Source of the DNA: Athripsodes cinereus
Lineage: Eukaryota; Arthropoda; Insecta; Trichoptera; Leptoceridae
Length of the DNA stretch: 64,000 nucleotides
Direction of reading: 5' to 3'
Assembly (NCBI GenBank): GCA_947579605.1
Contig: OX388314.1
Location: 7,316,001 to 7,380,000 of the forward strand
The translations under genes and the position numbers were made by a program. Below, one piece after another: positions 11,169-24,630 of this stretch. The notes under the pieces are model-generated. The model did not search any database, was not told the origin of the DNA, and was given only the letters and a program-made list of their open reading frames with translations. Position 1 is the stretch's first letter, and each line of letters starts with the position of its first letter.

Positions 11169-13935
11169 GTAATTTATTTTTCATAAATACATAATTTTTA
11201 TATAAATATTTAAGAAATAAGAACTATATTCCGTGTTATCATTTGTTGAAATTATGTAAGTATTGAGTCACAAATATCCATATTTCCTGTTGCATAAATT
11301 TCTTTCGTACTCAAAATAATAATCAGTGGGTGAGAATTATCACTGTAAATGATTCTGCTTTACGCGTACTTTTCTCATTTTTTTCTTGACTTCATGTTTT
11401 AGATTAAATCGTCAATAGGTAATGTGTAATGAAGAGTCACGGCCAAAGAGAGTAAATTCAATATTTTATGAAATACTTACTACTACTTCTGTTGGCCAAC
11501 GAAAATGGATCTCCCAAGTCTTTTGATCCCTTGATTTCCAATTGTCATCTTTAACTTTTCCAGATCTTAATGAAATAGCATATTATTATAAAATAATGAA
11601 ATCTTTTGAAACTCATAACCTTCTATTGCTCGTAATAACATCTGATAATCTTTCTTTTAGCGTTACCTCATGTTATTATTTGTATGAAGGTCTTTAGTCA
11701 TTTACACACAACACTGTGGTTGGAGAGATTTAGTGGCTGTGAGGATACTAAATTGCTTCTTGGGTAATTGACAGGCTAATTGTGTACAATGATACTCCTA
11801 GATCGTTCCTGGTACAGTGTTCTGAGTTTATGCTATCCATTGTAGAAATTGGCCTATGTATGTATCCTAAGGTTGTCTTTAGATGTAGCTATAATATTTT
11901 TATTATAATTATGTAAATCTGTGAATAATTATTATTGGGAGAATATATACCTACATAGGAAAATTTATTTTGTTATTATGTTTTAATTAAATTATGTTTT
12001 TCTTTTATAAAATAATCTTTCATTTCCTTTTGACTTACCCATTTGACCAAAAATGTGACTACAGCAATTTGAATTGATTATTTCCAAAACAACCAAATTT
12101 TCAGACATGTCACGAAACTTTGGATGTTTTTGATAAAATTGAGTCAATTATAGAGTGATAGTTTGTTGAATGATTTTTAAGAAATTTTTGTGATTTCAAG
12201 ATTGATCCAAAAACACTCTCACAGTAAGAAATATGCTTGTCATGATTTTAGAATGGATTGCCACCATGCATCCTTATGGTACGAAGGTAGCGACTAATAC
12301 ATTAATTGTATGCAGTTAGTCCACTTGTTACTGTGATAGTGTGCATACATAGAGATTAATTTATCAACTATAAGAGAAAGGTATAATAATAAATAACATT
12401 TGAGTAAGTGGTAAAAATACTTTATCTCTCTCTCTCTCTCTAGATTTGAAGAATCCTTAAACTGCAGCATCCAATCGCAAGAGGTGACTTGAAATATAAG
12501 ATTTGGTGAAACAGTCATTACTATGTACTATAAATGTTGTGTATTACGTTATTATTATCAAGTCACCTTGTAGAGCGCATGGATACGGAGTTTAAACCAT
12601 CGTATCTTTAAGTACTTATACACAAATCATTAAACTAGAATAATAAGTATTACACAATAATAATATGTTTACATCTAATATTTTTACATAAGTGAACCAC
12701 TGAACAGATGTGAATATATTATTCTATATAATATAATATAACAACAATACAATATTACATATTTCAATAAGATAATGCACACATGAATCGTGTTACGTAG
12801 CTGGGTTTGGAGCTAAACCAACTTCAAACTAAGATATATATTTTTCGTATTGGATTAACAGGTATACGGGTTGAGTCAACACAATATGGAAGTAATACAG
12901 AGAACTAATTGGCTTTAACTACTCAATTATTATAGCAAAAGAGAACAATAATTTTTAGGTTTGAATAATGAGTAACTCTTTTTAAGTGGCTTTATGTATT
13001 ATTACATAGCAAATTCCATACATTGCGAGTCCATTTTATATCCAAAAGCAATATAAATCCTTGAGATTCCACCAATTCAAAATCTTATTCAGGTTCATAA
13101 ATGACACATTTCGAGGTCAATTTTTATTGTTAGCCCACCATTGTCTTGTTGATAGGTATCATGCTTCATTTTACGGCAATGCACCCACAATCGAGTGAAT
13201 TATGATCTGTATCATACTAAAACAATTAAATTATACTGCGACATTATTTTCATGGATTGCAATGACATTTATATTACTCTCAAGCACTATAAATAATATG
13301 GATATAATTGGACACACAATATTTGTACATTATTAGTTTACACACATAACTAATCATAACTGGAATAATACATCATATTTTTTTTATTATAAATGTATAA
13401 TATTGAAAAATATTATGTAAGTATTATCAAAAAATTATATTTTTATGGTTGTTTATGATAAAAATAAACAGTGTGATATAAGAATAGATTTAGAAGAATG
13501 GGACATCTCAGGAAAATATATAAAAATAATGGAGGATATGGGAATATTTTACTAATTCAACAAAAAGATTCAAAATAAAAAATGCTAACAGCAAATTAAA
13601 CTATATAATTAAAAAAAAAATAGCTGGATTTTTGACGAAAAACCATATTCTTCTGAATTATTACCAATCTAATGGTAAATTGGAAATATTTATTTGATTA
13701 TTACTGTGCAAGGGATAAAATGCTCTACTTATTGTTTTTGAAATATAAAAAGATTGTTCATTATTTGCAATATAGGAAACATTTTGAAAATTTTATGTGA
13801 TGTAATTTATTTTCGAAATTTCCATATGTTTGTTGTGATATTTTTTAGGGCCACCATCTTTATAAAATTAACGAAGCATTTTTGATTGTGAGGAGAGGAG
13901 AAACTCAAGAGGGTTAAAAAAGGGTGAACATTAAA
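11169..13935. other. AT-rich intergenic sequence
   Basis: About 2.8 kb. It contains a short CT microsatellite (12424-12440) and one exon-like segment (11481-11565, listed separately). Otherwise no feature is evident. Confidence 0.45.
11481..11565 (-). other. Possible orphan coding exon
   Basis: On the minus strand 28 codons read open with protein-like composition (KVKDDNWKSRDQKTWEIHF, then RWPTEVV), flanked by AG at 11567-11566 and a good donor GTAAGT at 11480. I do not recognise the protein and find no partner exons nearby. It could be an exon of a gene whose other parts lie far away, or chance. Confidence 0.25.
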
Positions 13936-14105
13936 TTCTACTACTACTACTACTATACCATCACGGCATATCCCACAAATGGGGTAGCCAGCAGACCAGC
14001 TGCATGTAAGAAACATGCAAACTGTCCTCTTCGTGCCAATATAAAATCAAGACATTCAGGATGGGTGGCAAACCTCATCGCTGAATTGAAGATGTAAAAT
14101 GTTAA
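13936..14105 (-). repeat. SINE-like repeat, copy 2
   Basis: Starts with (CTA)n, then TATACCATCACGGCATATCC and the body through GATGTAAAATG; lacks the distal ~90 bp. Strand is assigned on the assumption that the simple-repeat end is the 3' tail. Confidence 0.8.
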
Positions 14106-17100
14106 TGTTAAATGTTAAAATGTTAAAATGTAAAAAGAAAAAAAACATTAAATTCAGTATTAAATAATGACAACATTAATTATTCTGCAGTGGGATAGTA
14201 GTAGCTTCATATATAAAATCAATCAATTTTGCAGAAAACAAAGAATTCACAAACAAATCACAGGTATATAATACATAATATTTTTATAGGCTGTTTTGCA
14301 TAGAACTTCCTCCAATTATTATAACTTCAGTTTTTTTTTTAACAATAAAACAATTAATTATGTAACATATTATGACATTGAGAGCAATGTTGTAAAGTAT
14401 ATATATATATTATTTTAATACAATGATATATTATACATGTACATACACTAAATTGATAATAATATATGTTATATTAAATGACATGGTTTAATCATTGTGT
14501 CAAAAAAATCACTACCCAAAAAATAATTAGGATGAGCTCTGTATTAAAAACATTATTAAGCTAATACTTTTGATAAATAAGCCAATACTCAACCTTAATG
14601 CAAAATAATAAAATTGTGAATATAGCTTGACTGAAGTGTCTCGGGCTTTCAATTGGGAGATTCAGGGTTCTAATCTACTCTTTCTTCACAACACCAATAT
14701 GTTGCTTAGTGTAGGGGTGTAATTGGATTCATTACATACCCAAATATATGTTAGGATATAACAGTAAGTCAAATATTAGATTGCCAATTTAAAAATCCGC
14801 TGTTTTATATGTTATTTATTTGAGTAGTGATATTTTTAATAGAATGAGTATTACTTTATTATCTAAATATAAATTAAAGATAAATTAATAAATAAAATAT
14901 ATTATTCATGACAAAAACAAGTTGCAAACAAAAAACAAACAAAATAGTGCAGTAAATATTGTAACTATACAGATAAACCCTACATACACAGACATGGCTA
15001 AATTATGAAGCTCAAGTAAATTTATTTATGTTTTATGCTGTAATTTATAAGTGGAAAACAGTATCTTTTCTCTCCTCTCACAGGGGAATAATCTGTAATA
15101 TATAAAAAAAAAAATACCAGATATTCCTGTCATGGGAATGGTGTATTGCAAAAGAGGATATTTCAGGTTGTGGGCAGCCCAATTGGTCCTGTCCAAAGAG
15201 ATCCTGTTTATCAATAGCAGTACTTATTAGCACTACTATTTGGCTAACAAAACTTCACCAGCCAAGTACTCCCCATTCTAAAGAAAATTGCTTGAGTCTA
15301 ATAATTTAGCCATGTCTGTAAATTACACTAGTAATTTGGAAACACTAATAATAACTTTTGAGAGGAAATTTCTCACATCATATTATCCGTAAATAAAATG
15401 AAATTAATTTTTAAAACTATCACTGGTGTTTGTTCAAGTTCATTTTAGTTTCTAACATTTGAAAGTAAATAATATATACAAGATCTACAGAAATAGAGCT
15501 ATAAATAATTTAAATAATATTAGTTCTTGCATAAAAAGCATAACATAATAAAAAAAAAATTTAACACAATAATTGGCGACCATCAAAGCCTTTTACATAT
15601 AAAGTACATGGATATAAACTAAAGTTACAATGAAGTAAAAATTTTCAATATCTTTAAAGAAGATATTGACTTGACTAACTTGGTATTCAATAAGAGCACT
15701 CTACAATATAATAAATTATAATCATAAGCTTAGCATAGCTTAGCTGTAATGCTGTGTTTAAATCTTTAACTACGAACACATATACATATTAAGAAGTCAT
15801 TTATGAATACCAATATTTAGTACAATTAGTATTTTAGATGATAAAAAAAAAATATAAATGATACACATAAATCATGTGTGTATAAAAATATTATGCAGTT
15901 TGATTTGAATTGCACAAGAAATCTGTCTTTTAGATTACGTCTGAATATAACAATGAGATTTTTCTACAAATAAATACTTTCTGTATAGATTTTTTAACAA
16001 TTGATTATTACTAAGATTTAAACTTTTGGGAATGTTTAATTTCAATCCAAACATTCTCAGAATTTTAACAATGATTTCTTTCCTTTCAGGGAATGTTCAG
16101 AAAAAAATACTATAAGTAATATCTTCTTTTCTTTTTAATTTTATCATCAATGTCTATATTAAATCACATGGCAAAATGAAGGAGTACACGACATAGAAAA
16201 GTTAAGGTATGAAATGTTTGTGGAATTAACTATTATGCACGGATCAATTTTTATTGGATAGACGGTTCCGCCAATCCATTATTCGAGTTTGTAATACTGA
16301 GGAACACGTAAAATCAATGTTTAGTTTTGTATTCAAAGGTACAATGAGTCACAATACTGAAACTGATTTGTCATGACTGTATTATCAAAAAGTTTAAATT
16401 ATTTACAAATCTTTTCTAAATACCAGATTGGGGTGGATATGATAATTAATGTTGTGTATACTCCCCTCCTTTAGGCCACAATTCTAGAGATTAAACAACA
16501 TCACAAATCATTGACAAATCAAACAACATTAACAACATCTCTCAAACAAACACACAAACTACGGGAATGCATATTTACTAATAACATAAATTAAATATAT
16601 GTTCATACAGTGGCCTCAATCATAAAGATTTTACTCAGAGACCAGTAGATGAAGGTATATGTGACATACACTGTAATGTGAATTAAAAAAGCTATTTAAC
16701 ACGGTATATTTGTGTAAAATAAAAATAAATATGTAAACACAATACTAAAACCCCTGAGGTACAACTTTTGAATACAATGTAAATATTATACCATAAAACT
16801 TTCAACAACTTTTCATTTTGGATATTTTCCTCTTTAATATGACTATTTTAGTTTCACATAATAAAGATGTTAATAAATTACACCTTCATCCACTTTATCC
16901 ACTGGCATTTTCAGTAGCTTATCTTACCCATTTCTCAAATATTGTGATGATGCCATTGTGATGATTTTAGCATGAAAGAAATGTTAAAAAGAGTTAAACG
17001 TGATTTGAGATTTATACAAGATGACAGACAATCCAATAAATATACTACCCATAGTATGTAATAATACAACCGAGCACCACAAATTATATCCGATGATGGC

Positions 17101-17234
17101 AGAATATATATCTAATTCATTGTCGACATTCTTTACGATGTTGATGTAATCCACACAATTATGTTTAACAAGTCTCTATTACTTTGTTCTCACTATTACA
17201 ATATATATTATTTGTATTAATTCAATCTCAAAAT
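14106..17234. other. AT-rich intergenic / probable 3' UTR of Ube2w
   Basis: The segment next to 17235 should hold the Ube2w 3' UTR, whose end I cannot place. A weak tRNA-like B-box (GGTTCTAATC near 14669) in a GC-richer patch may mark an old SINE. No coding exon is recognisable. Confidence 0.4.
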
Positions 17235-20200
17235 TTACACGGTGTCATCTGAAACAAAACATAAGGATTATAAAACATTTAGATCATCAAAACATACAGA
17301 TTAAAACTCATGAAATGCCATCAAATCATAGTTATTGTAAGCAAAATATGAGTAATGGAAAATTGATGAAATTTTCAAGGACTTGAAACGAACCAAAAAA
17401 TATTTTTTGAACTATTTTAAGATTACATGAAAAAAAGTTGCACTATGGTTGATACAGTCAGCAGTCATATTCAATTAAGAATTCTGATAACTGATACAAT
17501 TTTATTAAATGTCGACATATTACTACTACTACTACTACTATACCATCACGGCATATCCCACAAGTGGGGTAGCCAGCAGACCAGCTGCATATAAAACATG
17601 CAAGCTGTCTTCTCCGTGCCAATATAAAATCAAGACATTCAGGATGGGTGGCAAACCTCATCGCTGAATTTAAGATGTAAAATGTCTTAATTTTTTCTAA
17701 CACCTGCCTTTTTTAGGACTCGCGAAAACTTACGGAGAAGATATTAACAATTTTATAAACAAGAAATATCTATAAAAAGGCAATATTCAACTTATCTTTG
17801 TAAAAATACTGACCCAACTTTTTTTGTGAGCCCTTCATTTATTTCTAACTAATATTGCTGGATAAAAAAAATAATGTTGAAATAAGCAGTTTTGAAAGTG
17901 TCAGATGGTCCATATTTCAGATGCAATGATGAAAATATTTAATATTATTGTAAATTTGCTTACCGTGAAACCACCAATTAGTTTTCTTGGGATTTTTATT
18001 ACATGTCTTGACATAAAAGGCATCGTCAGCAGGACGTTTCTGGAAAGATGGAACAATAAAAAATATAGCAAAAGTCTACAGTAAATGAATTATAATTAAA
18101 TTATTTAAATACTATGAAAACACTGTTTTTGCTTCACTAAAAGTATACAATATACAAAATGACAGGCGCGTGCCTTCCATAATGCAAATATGCAACGCTT
18201 GCCCTAAAATAAATAAATAAATCTTCAAAATGACATACTTTAGCAGTTAGAAATTCATAAATAATGATATTCTACACTACTTTATTACACAATTTTTAAG
18301 ATTATACATTTTTGGTTAGCTGGAAGATATTGCCTCCAGGCAATAAGTTCGCCAATTGCTCATGATTTTTTTTTCTGATCAATAAAGTGTTCTTATTATT
18401 ATTTATTGTAAGGCATGCGTTGCATATTTGCATGTATGGAAAGCACGCTGCTGCAAAACGCCTACCACTTTCATCACCAAATTGGGATCTTCAGGGCTGA
18501 TTATTAAATAAAATTATATGTTAAACAGAATGTTATCAAAAGAATTAAACATCAGAAAAGAAAAAAGTTGAAGGAATCACAAGATTATCAAATATACTCA
18601 TAAATTCTAGTGAGAAAACATTGAACTTTTATTGCAAGTAGATAATATAGTATTTACCTTTTTCTTGCAACTACTGAGCATGGATACAATGGATAAGCAA
18701 ACGGATCTAACACAGAGAGCCGGAGACCAATCATCTGTGAGGATGGAGAGGCAGATATGTCCATTGGAGTAGATGTGAGGGTGGACAGGAATGTTACTGC
18801 CGATAAACACCACCTGAAAGATGAAAAAAAATATTATATGACGTGTATTTACATAAGCACTTTTTGGTAGAAAAAATGGAACAGTAAAGAATATTTCCAT
18901 ATCTATTGACACTTGATCACAACATGTTTTTTTCGACACTTTAATATTGAGGATAGGCAGTGGATATGAATGCTTAATTTTGGGTCCTAAATAGCTATTA
19001 ACGGGTCCTAATTGTGGAGGATAACTTATATATTGACACTGTAATATTATAAACAGAATGTCAGTCAGTAAGTTGGACGCATAAAATTGTAGAAGCAATA
19101 ACCCTGATTTTCGGCACTTAACTATTGTTGAATTTGATTCTCAATATCTTTGTGTTTCTTTAAAATATATATTAATAAACAAAATATTATATATTCTTTA
19201 CTCATCACTATAGTGATTACAAGCAATTAGATACAAAAACACAATGAATATTAGTAGCACATTTGGCTAAAAATGATTGATAATGAAGTGATACATACCT
19301 CGGGTGAGTCAAATGGATATTTGTGAGTGAACTTGAACTGTAATTGAAACTTCTCTCCCTCATACAGGGTCCCCTCCACTCCCTCCAGGTGAACTATCCA
19401 TCTGAAAAATATCAACAATACAATTATCGTCTATATTCTCAAAATAATAAACACATTATCACATCAAAGTCCAGCAAGGCTGTGTGTTGACACTATTAAT
19501 TTTTAACACTATCTCTCAGCAGAAGAGTGAAGCATATGTGGGAGTACTGCACGATCTTGAATATACAGATAACTTAGCCCTGTTTGATACATCTGTGGAT
19601 GCATTACAGTGCAACACCAATGTTCTTAATAAAAATTCATTACCCCTTGGCCTTCGAATCAATGCAGGTAAGACAGAGTATATCTGTAACGCAACGAGTA
19701 CTGACACCCCACTATTAGTTGGGAATACCCAAATATCTCAGATCAGTAAGTTTAAATATCTTGGAAAAACTATAAAGCCAGAAGGCGATCTCCGATTGAA
19801 TGTACCACCCATAGAAGCTGTCAGCAAAGTTTTCAATAACATGGACAGAATTTGGAGGGCGTCTGGACTCAGTGTCAGGACGGAATACCGCCTGTTCAAT
19901 GCTTTATTATCCCAATCCTTCTATATGGCTGTGAGTCTTAATAATATACATTGGTCCTATGAAAACGGCATCAGACCACTAGAAATGTCTTGGAAAGAAG
20001 TAAAACGATTGGCGAAAAGACACTATGAATGGAGGAGACCGGTTTTTACCCTGTGCTCCCGATAAGAGCGTTCAGGAATGAGAATATTAGAATTAGCGGA
20101 TGCGAGAGGAATGTCGTGGATAAAAGAGGGTAGAAAGTAAAGTAGAGTAGAGTAGTAGTATAAAGTAGAGTCTCGGCCTTCAGAACAGGGGGTCGGTGGT

Positions 20201-22718
20201 TCGATCCCAGGTGCCGTCAAACTCCCCTTTCACGGCACAAGCTTTTAGCTTAGTGTGAAAGGTGTATAAGGTTGTATTTGGGTTTATAACAAAACCCAGA
20301 TATATCTTTTATAAAAAATAAAAAAAAATGCGTATAAATAAGTTGTGATGGTTTAGACATGTGGAGTGAATGGATGATGAAGAGGATGTGTATAAAAGCA
20401 GATGAGGGTATAGTTTAGCTCCAATAAGTCACAATAAATGTACTAGACTTTCAACCTTTAGATATGAGATTTAAATCTCAATACTATGTGTCCACCTTCA
20501 CAAAATATGTTATAGAGGAGACATTAGAAATATCTTTGTCGTGGTTACTCCTGTCTAGTTGAATTTGCTTTTATGTACTTTTTTATGTCTATTATATATT
20601 TATTTACATGTAAAAGGCTGACGCCGCCGTATATTGGAATAAAATGAAATAAATAAAAATAAAATAAATAATATTGGGGCATCTCAAATCATCAAATCCT
20701 CTGATTATTAATTTGTTTTACCTTCATGATTAAGTTTATCAGTTGATGCGAAGTTACCTGGAGTAGAATTGGAATCATCACAAACTCAGATTAATGTATT
20801 ATAAAAATAGTCACTTACTGTGTCAGGTTCTGACTGGCCTGTTCTCCATCTACTGTCACACCTGGTGGAGGCTCTTTCATAAGAGTCATCAACTCTTTCT
20901 GTAACCGTTTCTGTAACAACATTATACCAAATTATTTATACAATACTGACACTTCAAGACTTATTTGGAATGGCTCGAGATCTTGGAAGCAGTAATAATG
21001 ATAGGGATCACAGGAGGAAGTGCAAAGGCGCAACGGCCCTCCCACCCAACTAAGATCCGGGGGAGAGAATGTATGTATGTATGATTACACTTTTATGTTA
21101 TCTAAAATATAATGCAACAGTCAATAAACTCATAATTGGTTGGACAGTTTAAAGAAAAAGAAAATTAAGAGTGTTTACACTGGAACCCTTTGAAGACAAG
21201 TGAATTGAATAATATTATCCTTCCCAATGATTGATTATTACATGATGTAGGAATGGTGTGGGGTCTAATTTATTTAAACATTCATAATAATATTCTAGAA
21301 AGAATAATAGGGGAGTAATAATATATAAATAGCTGAATATTAATTATTTATTTTTAGCAGCCATTACTCGCTAGCTTATATATAAGAAAATATATGACAT
21401 GTTTGATTGAATTGTTTACTCTACATCATGTTATGTTATGTATACATTAATAAAATGTATCATGATGTTTTCCAACAAACCTGCATATACATATTTGTAT
21501 ATTGAAAAAAAAAATACATTATATTGAGAATTTTCATTTTTAATTATGGCAATGACATAAGTTTTTTCAACATACATCATCACACTTATTTCTAACATTT
21601 ATGTTGACACAACATTACTGTGTTACTCAAAGACGATTGTGAGTCATTACTATTGACTATTGCCGAAACTTATATCAAGTTTAATCAGCAGTTTTGTTTT
21701 GATAAATATTTTTAACTATAGATATTGTAAAATATAAGGCATTTTTAAAATATGCGATTATGGCATCCAAAACAACATTAAGAGAATTACAATACTATAT
21801 TCATATCTCAATTCGACAAAAAATCAACACAGTGTAGTATCCAACACACAGATTTTTATTTGACAGCCAGATTCCATCATTGTAGATTATCATCATTATA
21901 CATTAAATTGAGGTAAATTGTTTCTGTTGACCATAGCCTTGTATAACGAACAGTAGTAAAGTAGTATTTCCCCAAAAATAAGTGATATTTAATTGAGTGC
22001 AACAGGCACTGAACTGTACAAGGATTGTAATACACATACATATGTTATTGATTACACACTTGTAACAAATCAATGTGTTATTCATATAGACACTAGAATA
22101 TTTTATTACACTTATTAATTCATATCCACAAATCATTTAACAGCAACTGCAGTGTACAAATAAGCCATATTAATAAAATACAGAGATAAAACTGAGTGTT
22201 AAACAAAGCTTATTTTTAAATTAAACTATTGCTGTGATAGGATATTTATACACGTAAACAAACATTGGCAGATTATTCGTGTGTATAATTAGTTATGTCA
22301 CAACTACATAAGTAGTACAAGAACCAACAATTGCGAATGATTGAATACGTCTATCATTTATAACAATTTACAATGCATATGTCCAGGTGTTGGCTCCGAA
22401 GAATGTTGTTAAATCACATTATTCAGTTTCGTAAAATGGAATTCAAACATTGACCACTAGTTCAGAAACCCGTTAGAAAACATTCGAGATAACATTAATT
22501 TTATAACAGGATTATCGTATCACTAATTCTTAATCACATCAAGATCGATTGGGATGATTTCGTTATAATCAAATTACATGCCTAAAAAATAAGCCAAAAA
22601 CATTGAAGCTAATATTTACCGATAAAACATTTCTACAAATGTCGATTTGCATCCAAAAATATATTCAAAATAAAGAAAAAAAATATTATTTCAGTACCTC
22701 AGCTGGAGACGCGGCCAT
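17235..22718 (-). CDS. Ube2w: Ubiquitin-conjugating enzyme E2 W
   Basis: UBE2W is the E2 that transfers ubiquitin to the alpha-amino group of substrate N-termini, often priming them for other E3/E2 pairs. Six coding exons were read: 22698-22718 (MAASPAE), 20819-20910, 19299-19401, 18658-18813, 17964-18039 and 17235-17248. All introns are GT-AG and the phases close exactly, giving 153 residues (human is about 151). The sequence runs KRLQKELMTLMKEPPPG, W-IVHLEGVEGTLYEGEKF, YPFDSPE, then IPVHPHIYSNGHICLSIL with the catalytic Cys at residue 93, LSSCKKKKRPADDAFYV and NPKKTNWWFHDDTV. HPH in place of the usual E2 HPN and the flexible C-terminal tail after WW are UBE2W traits. The last exon holds only 14 coding bases. 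Introns carry several transposon fragments but coding exons are intact. Confidence 0.93.
17521..17740 (-). repeat. SINE-like repeat, copy 3 (in Ube2w last intron)
   Basis: (ACT)n followed by TATACCATCACGGCATATCC and a nearly full body through ACACCTGCCTTTTTTAGGAC and CGAAAACTTACGGAGAAG. Lies in the intron 17249-17963. Confidence 0.85.
18167..18455. mobile_element. Putative MITE in a Ube2w intron
   Basis: Two ~40-bp arms face each other: GCGTGCCTTCCATAATGCAA with ATATGCAACGC on the left, and the reverse complement of TTGCATATTTGCATGTATGG with AAAGCACGC on the right. About 200 bp of AT-rich sequence separates them. No clear target duplication. Confidence 0.5.
19462..20120 (+). mobile_element. 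LINE reverse-transcriptase fragment in a Ube2w intron
   Basis: The plus reading contains QQGCVLTLLIFN, YTDNLALFD (a mutated form of the YADD catalytic box), GLRINAGKTEYI, FKYLGKTIKPEG and MDRIWRASGLSVRTEYRLFN, in the order seen in RT domains of LINEs such as RTE/CR1 relatives. It ends at a stop at 20063-20065, followed by a second partial copy of the MSWxxE-type tail (RGMSWIKEGRK). The Asp of the second YADD position is Asn and the N-terminal half is missing, so it is dead. Inserted in the intron 19402-20818 in antisense to Ube2w. Confidence 0.75.
20158..20325 (+). mobile_element. tRNA-derived SINE, copy A
   Basis: Contains a polymerase III B-box-like GGTTCGATCCC (about 20197-20207) and the body TTTTAGCTTAGTGTGAAAGG and GTATTTGGGTTTATAACAAA, ending in an A-rich tail. 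The same body occurs in reverse at 33478 and 63108. Confidence 0.7.
20337..20410 (+). mobile_element. LINE 3' ORF fragment
   Basis: Reads WFRHVE, stop, MDDEEDVYKS: a decayed version of the WFGHVERxxDERMTKRMY segment intact at 41098-41328. It is a 3' fragment of the same or a related LINE family. Confidence 0.55.
20965..21085 (+). mobile_element. LINE 3' end with (GTAT)n tail
   Basis: GGCTCGAGATCTTGGAAGCA, GATCACAGGAGGAAGTGCAA and GGCCCTCCCACCCAACTAAG end in GTATGTATGTATG. GC content contrasts with the surrounding intron, and the layout is that of a truncated LINE tail. Confidence 0.5.
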
Positions 22719-24272
22719 ACCACTTTTAGACAAAAATCACTTTGACAGCAAAATTGCAGTGTTGCAGTTACACAAGACGATATTAAAAAAAAATATTGCA
22801 GAGCGATATTGAACAATTTATTTTATTGGAGTTCTTTTTTGTATATCTTCATTCATTATTTGGAAATATTCATCCAATAATTTGGTGAAAATTTGACGAC
22901 CGAGCATAGCACATTATTTTTATTCATTGTTTTTGTTTGCACAAGTTTCTATTTTTTTTTATTAAAGCAACACTGCAATTTTTTTACATTGACAGTAATG
23001 ACATTTAAGGATGTTTATGTTTTGCGTATTTTATCAATTTTTTTTGTTATCGCTGATTAGTAGATATTTCTAATTTGTGCAATGTTTTTATCGTACCCAA
23101 TCACCTACTATGATTCTAAAATTAACAAGTTTGACAGGTTGTAATTATTATTCACTCGATTCTGGTTGACATAAAAAAATAGATTGAGTGCACTTACATA
23201 ACTTGCGTATATTTCTATTTAATCTCATTATGTAGCATTTCCACCATTTTCTTTGACATTGATTTAAAAATTTATTTTATTCTTTAATTATTATATTTTG
23301 TATATCTTTCATATTCCGAGTTTTTAGATTTTAATATTATAACATTGATGTGTTGTTCAAAACAGTGAATCATTGTCGTTTTTTATATAAGTAACATGTT
23401 TGTATATACCATGTTGTAATCTCATTATTTTTGTTTAAATAATAATAATAAAATTTATTATTATTATTCACAAACTTACTAATTGTAAACAAAAACTTAT
23501 TTCATTAAGAAAATCATTCCGGGTGGTATTTTTTTTCATTTGTGCCTTCAATAATTACATAGAATTCAGTTTAATCATATTGTTACTCACCGAGCTGATA
23601 GGTGAATGTTACGGTATTGTTATACAATCTTAAATTTCCTTTCTAATGCTTAAAATATTTTTGTTTCTTCAAACTTCAGAATGATCCTTATTATTTATTT
23701 TTTTATTTATTCTTCTTGCACATCATCATTACATTACAGTGTTAACAATGTTACATTACAGTGTTAACAATAGACAATGCATCTAAGATTAATTTTGTAA
23801 TTACAGTCGGGCCAGTATACCAATGCACCTCTGAGGCCTGAGTCAACAACACACTATCGCGTCATGTTCCCGCTCCGCTAGCGTTCGGGTGCAGACGATG
23901 GTGCGCCAAAGTGTTAATTTTCGTAACTATTGTGTATTATTATTATTGGTCTCTTTTATTCATAGGCAGGTATCAGCAACCAAAGGCATTGTTATAGAAT
24001 ATTATTTTTATTTTCTATATTATTTTATTATCTAATCCTTGTACCTGTATACCTACATACGTACTGTGCGCCTTACGGTGTAGACCAAGGACCACACACC
24101 CTTTTCGCTTGTTGTTTCTGTCACATTAATATAAGACTTCCTGTTTGGATATTTTGTGTCAAAAAAATATTACATATAAAATTTTTCAAGTATGCGTAGT
24201 AGTACAGTAGGTTAGTTAAAAAGGATATCAAATAATATGGAAGTAGGCAGTTACATACAAAGAATAGTTATA
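22719..24272. other. AT-rich sequence upstream of Ube2w
   Basis: Expected to include the Ube2w promoter just right of 22718. A GC-richer patch at about 23805-23920 stands out but codes for nothing obvious. No other feature is seen up to the retrotransposon. Confidence 0.45.
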
Positions 24273-24276
24273 ATAG

Positions 24277-24614
24277 TGTAACGTAAATCGTTTTTCTATA
24301 ACTTGTGTCAGGGAAAATAAAGTCTGAATTCAATTAAAAGAATGACATCTTGAAAATTAACAATTTATTTAAAATACATATTACAACAACTATTATTTAT
24401 ATATACGTCACATATTATTACAGTTCACACAGATTTCTTATATACCCATTATATAACATCCTTCTTCCAGCCTATCTAGATCTTTCTTTTTTATCAAAAC
24501 CAAAACAACCACCTGTCATTATTTTCCAAACATTCCATAACCAAAAATAATATAAAAATTCAAATTCATTAAACTTCCAAACTTAAGTACCCTCCTAATG
24601 GTGATTACGTAACA
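24277..24614 (-). repeat. 3' LTR
   Basis: 338 bp, identical by eye to 30059-30396. Contains AATAAA on the plus strand only; starts TGTAACGTAAATCG and ends GATTACGTAACA, giving the usual TG...CA ends on both strands. Confidence 0.96.
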
Positions 24615-24627
24615 TTGCCTCCCTCTT
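24615..24627 (-). other. Polypurine tract
   Basis: On the element's strand AAGAGGGAGGCAA lies directly before the 3' LTR, the position where plus-strand DNA synthesis is primed. Confidence 0.75.
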
Positions 24628-24630
24628 AAT

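Noticed and set aside
20190..20215. A functional tRNA gene suggested by GGTTCGATCCC
   Set aside because: No cloverleaf can be formed around it and the same sequence recurs in SINE copies.
20023..20220. Minus frame containing APGIEPPTPCSEGR as a gene
   Set aside because: It is the reverse translation of the tRNA-derived SINE and its B-box region.
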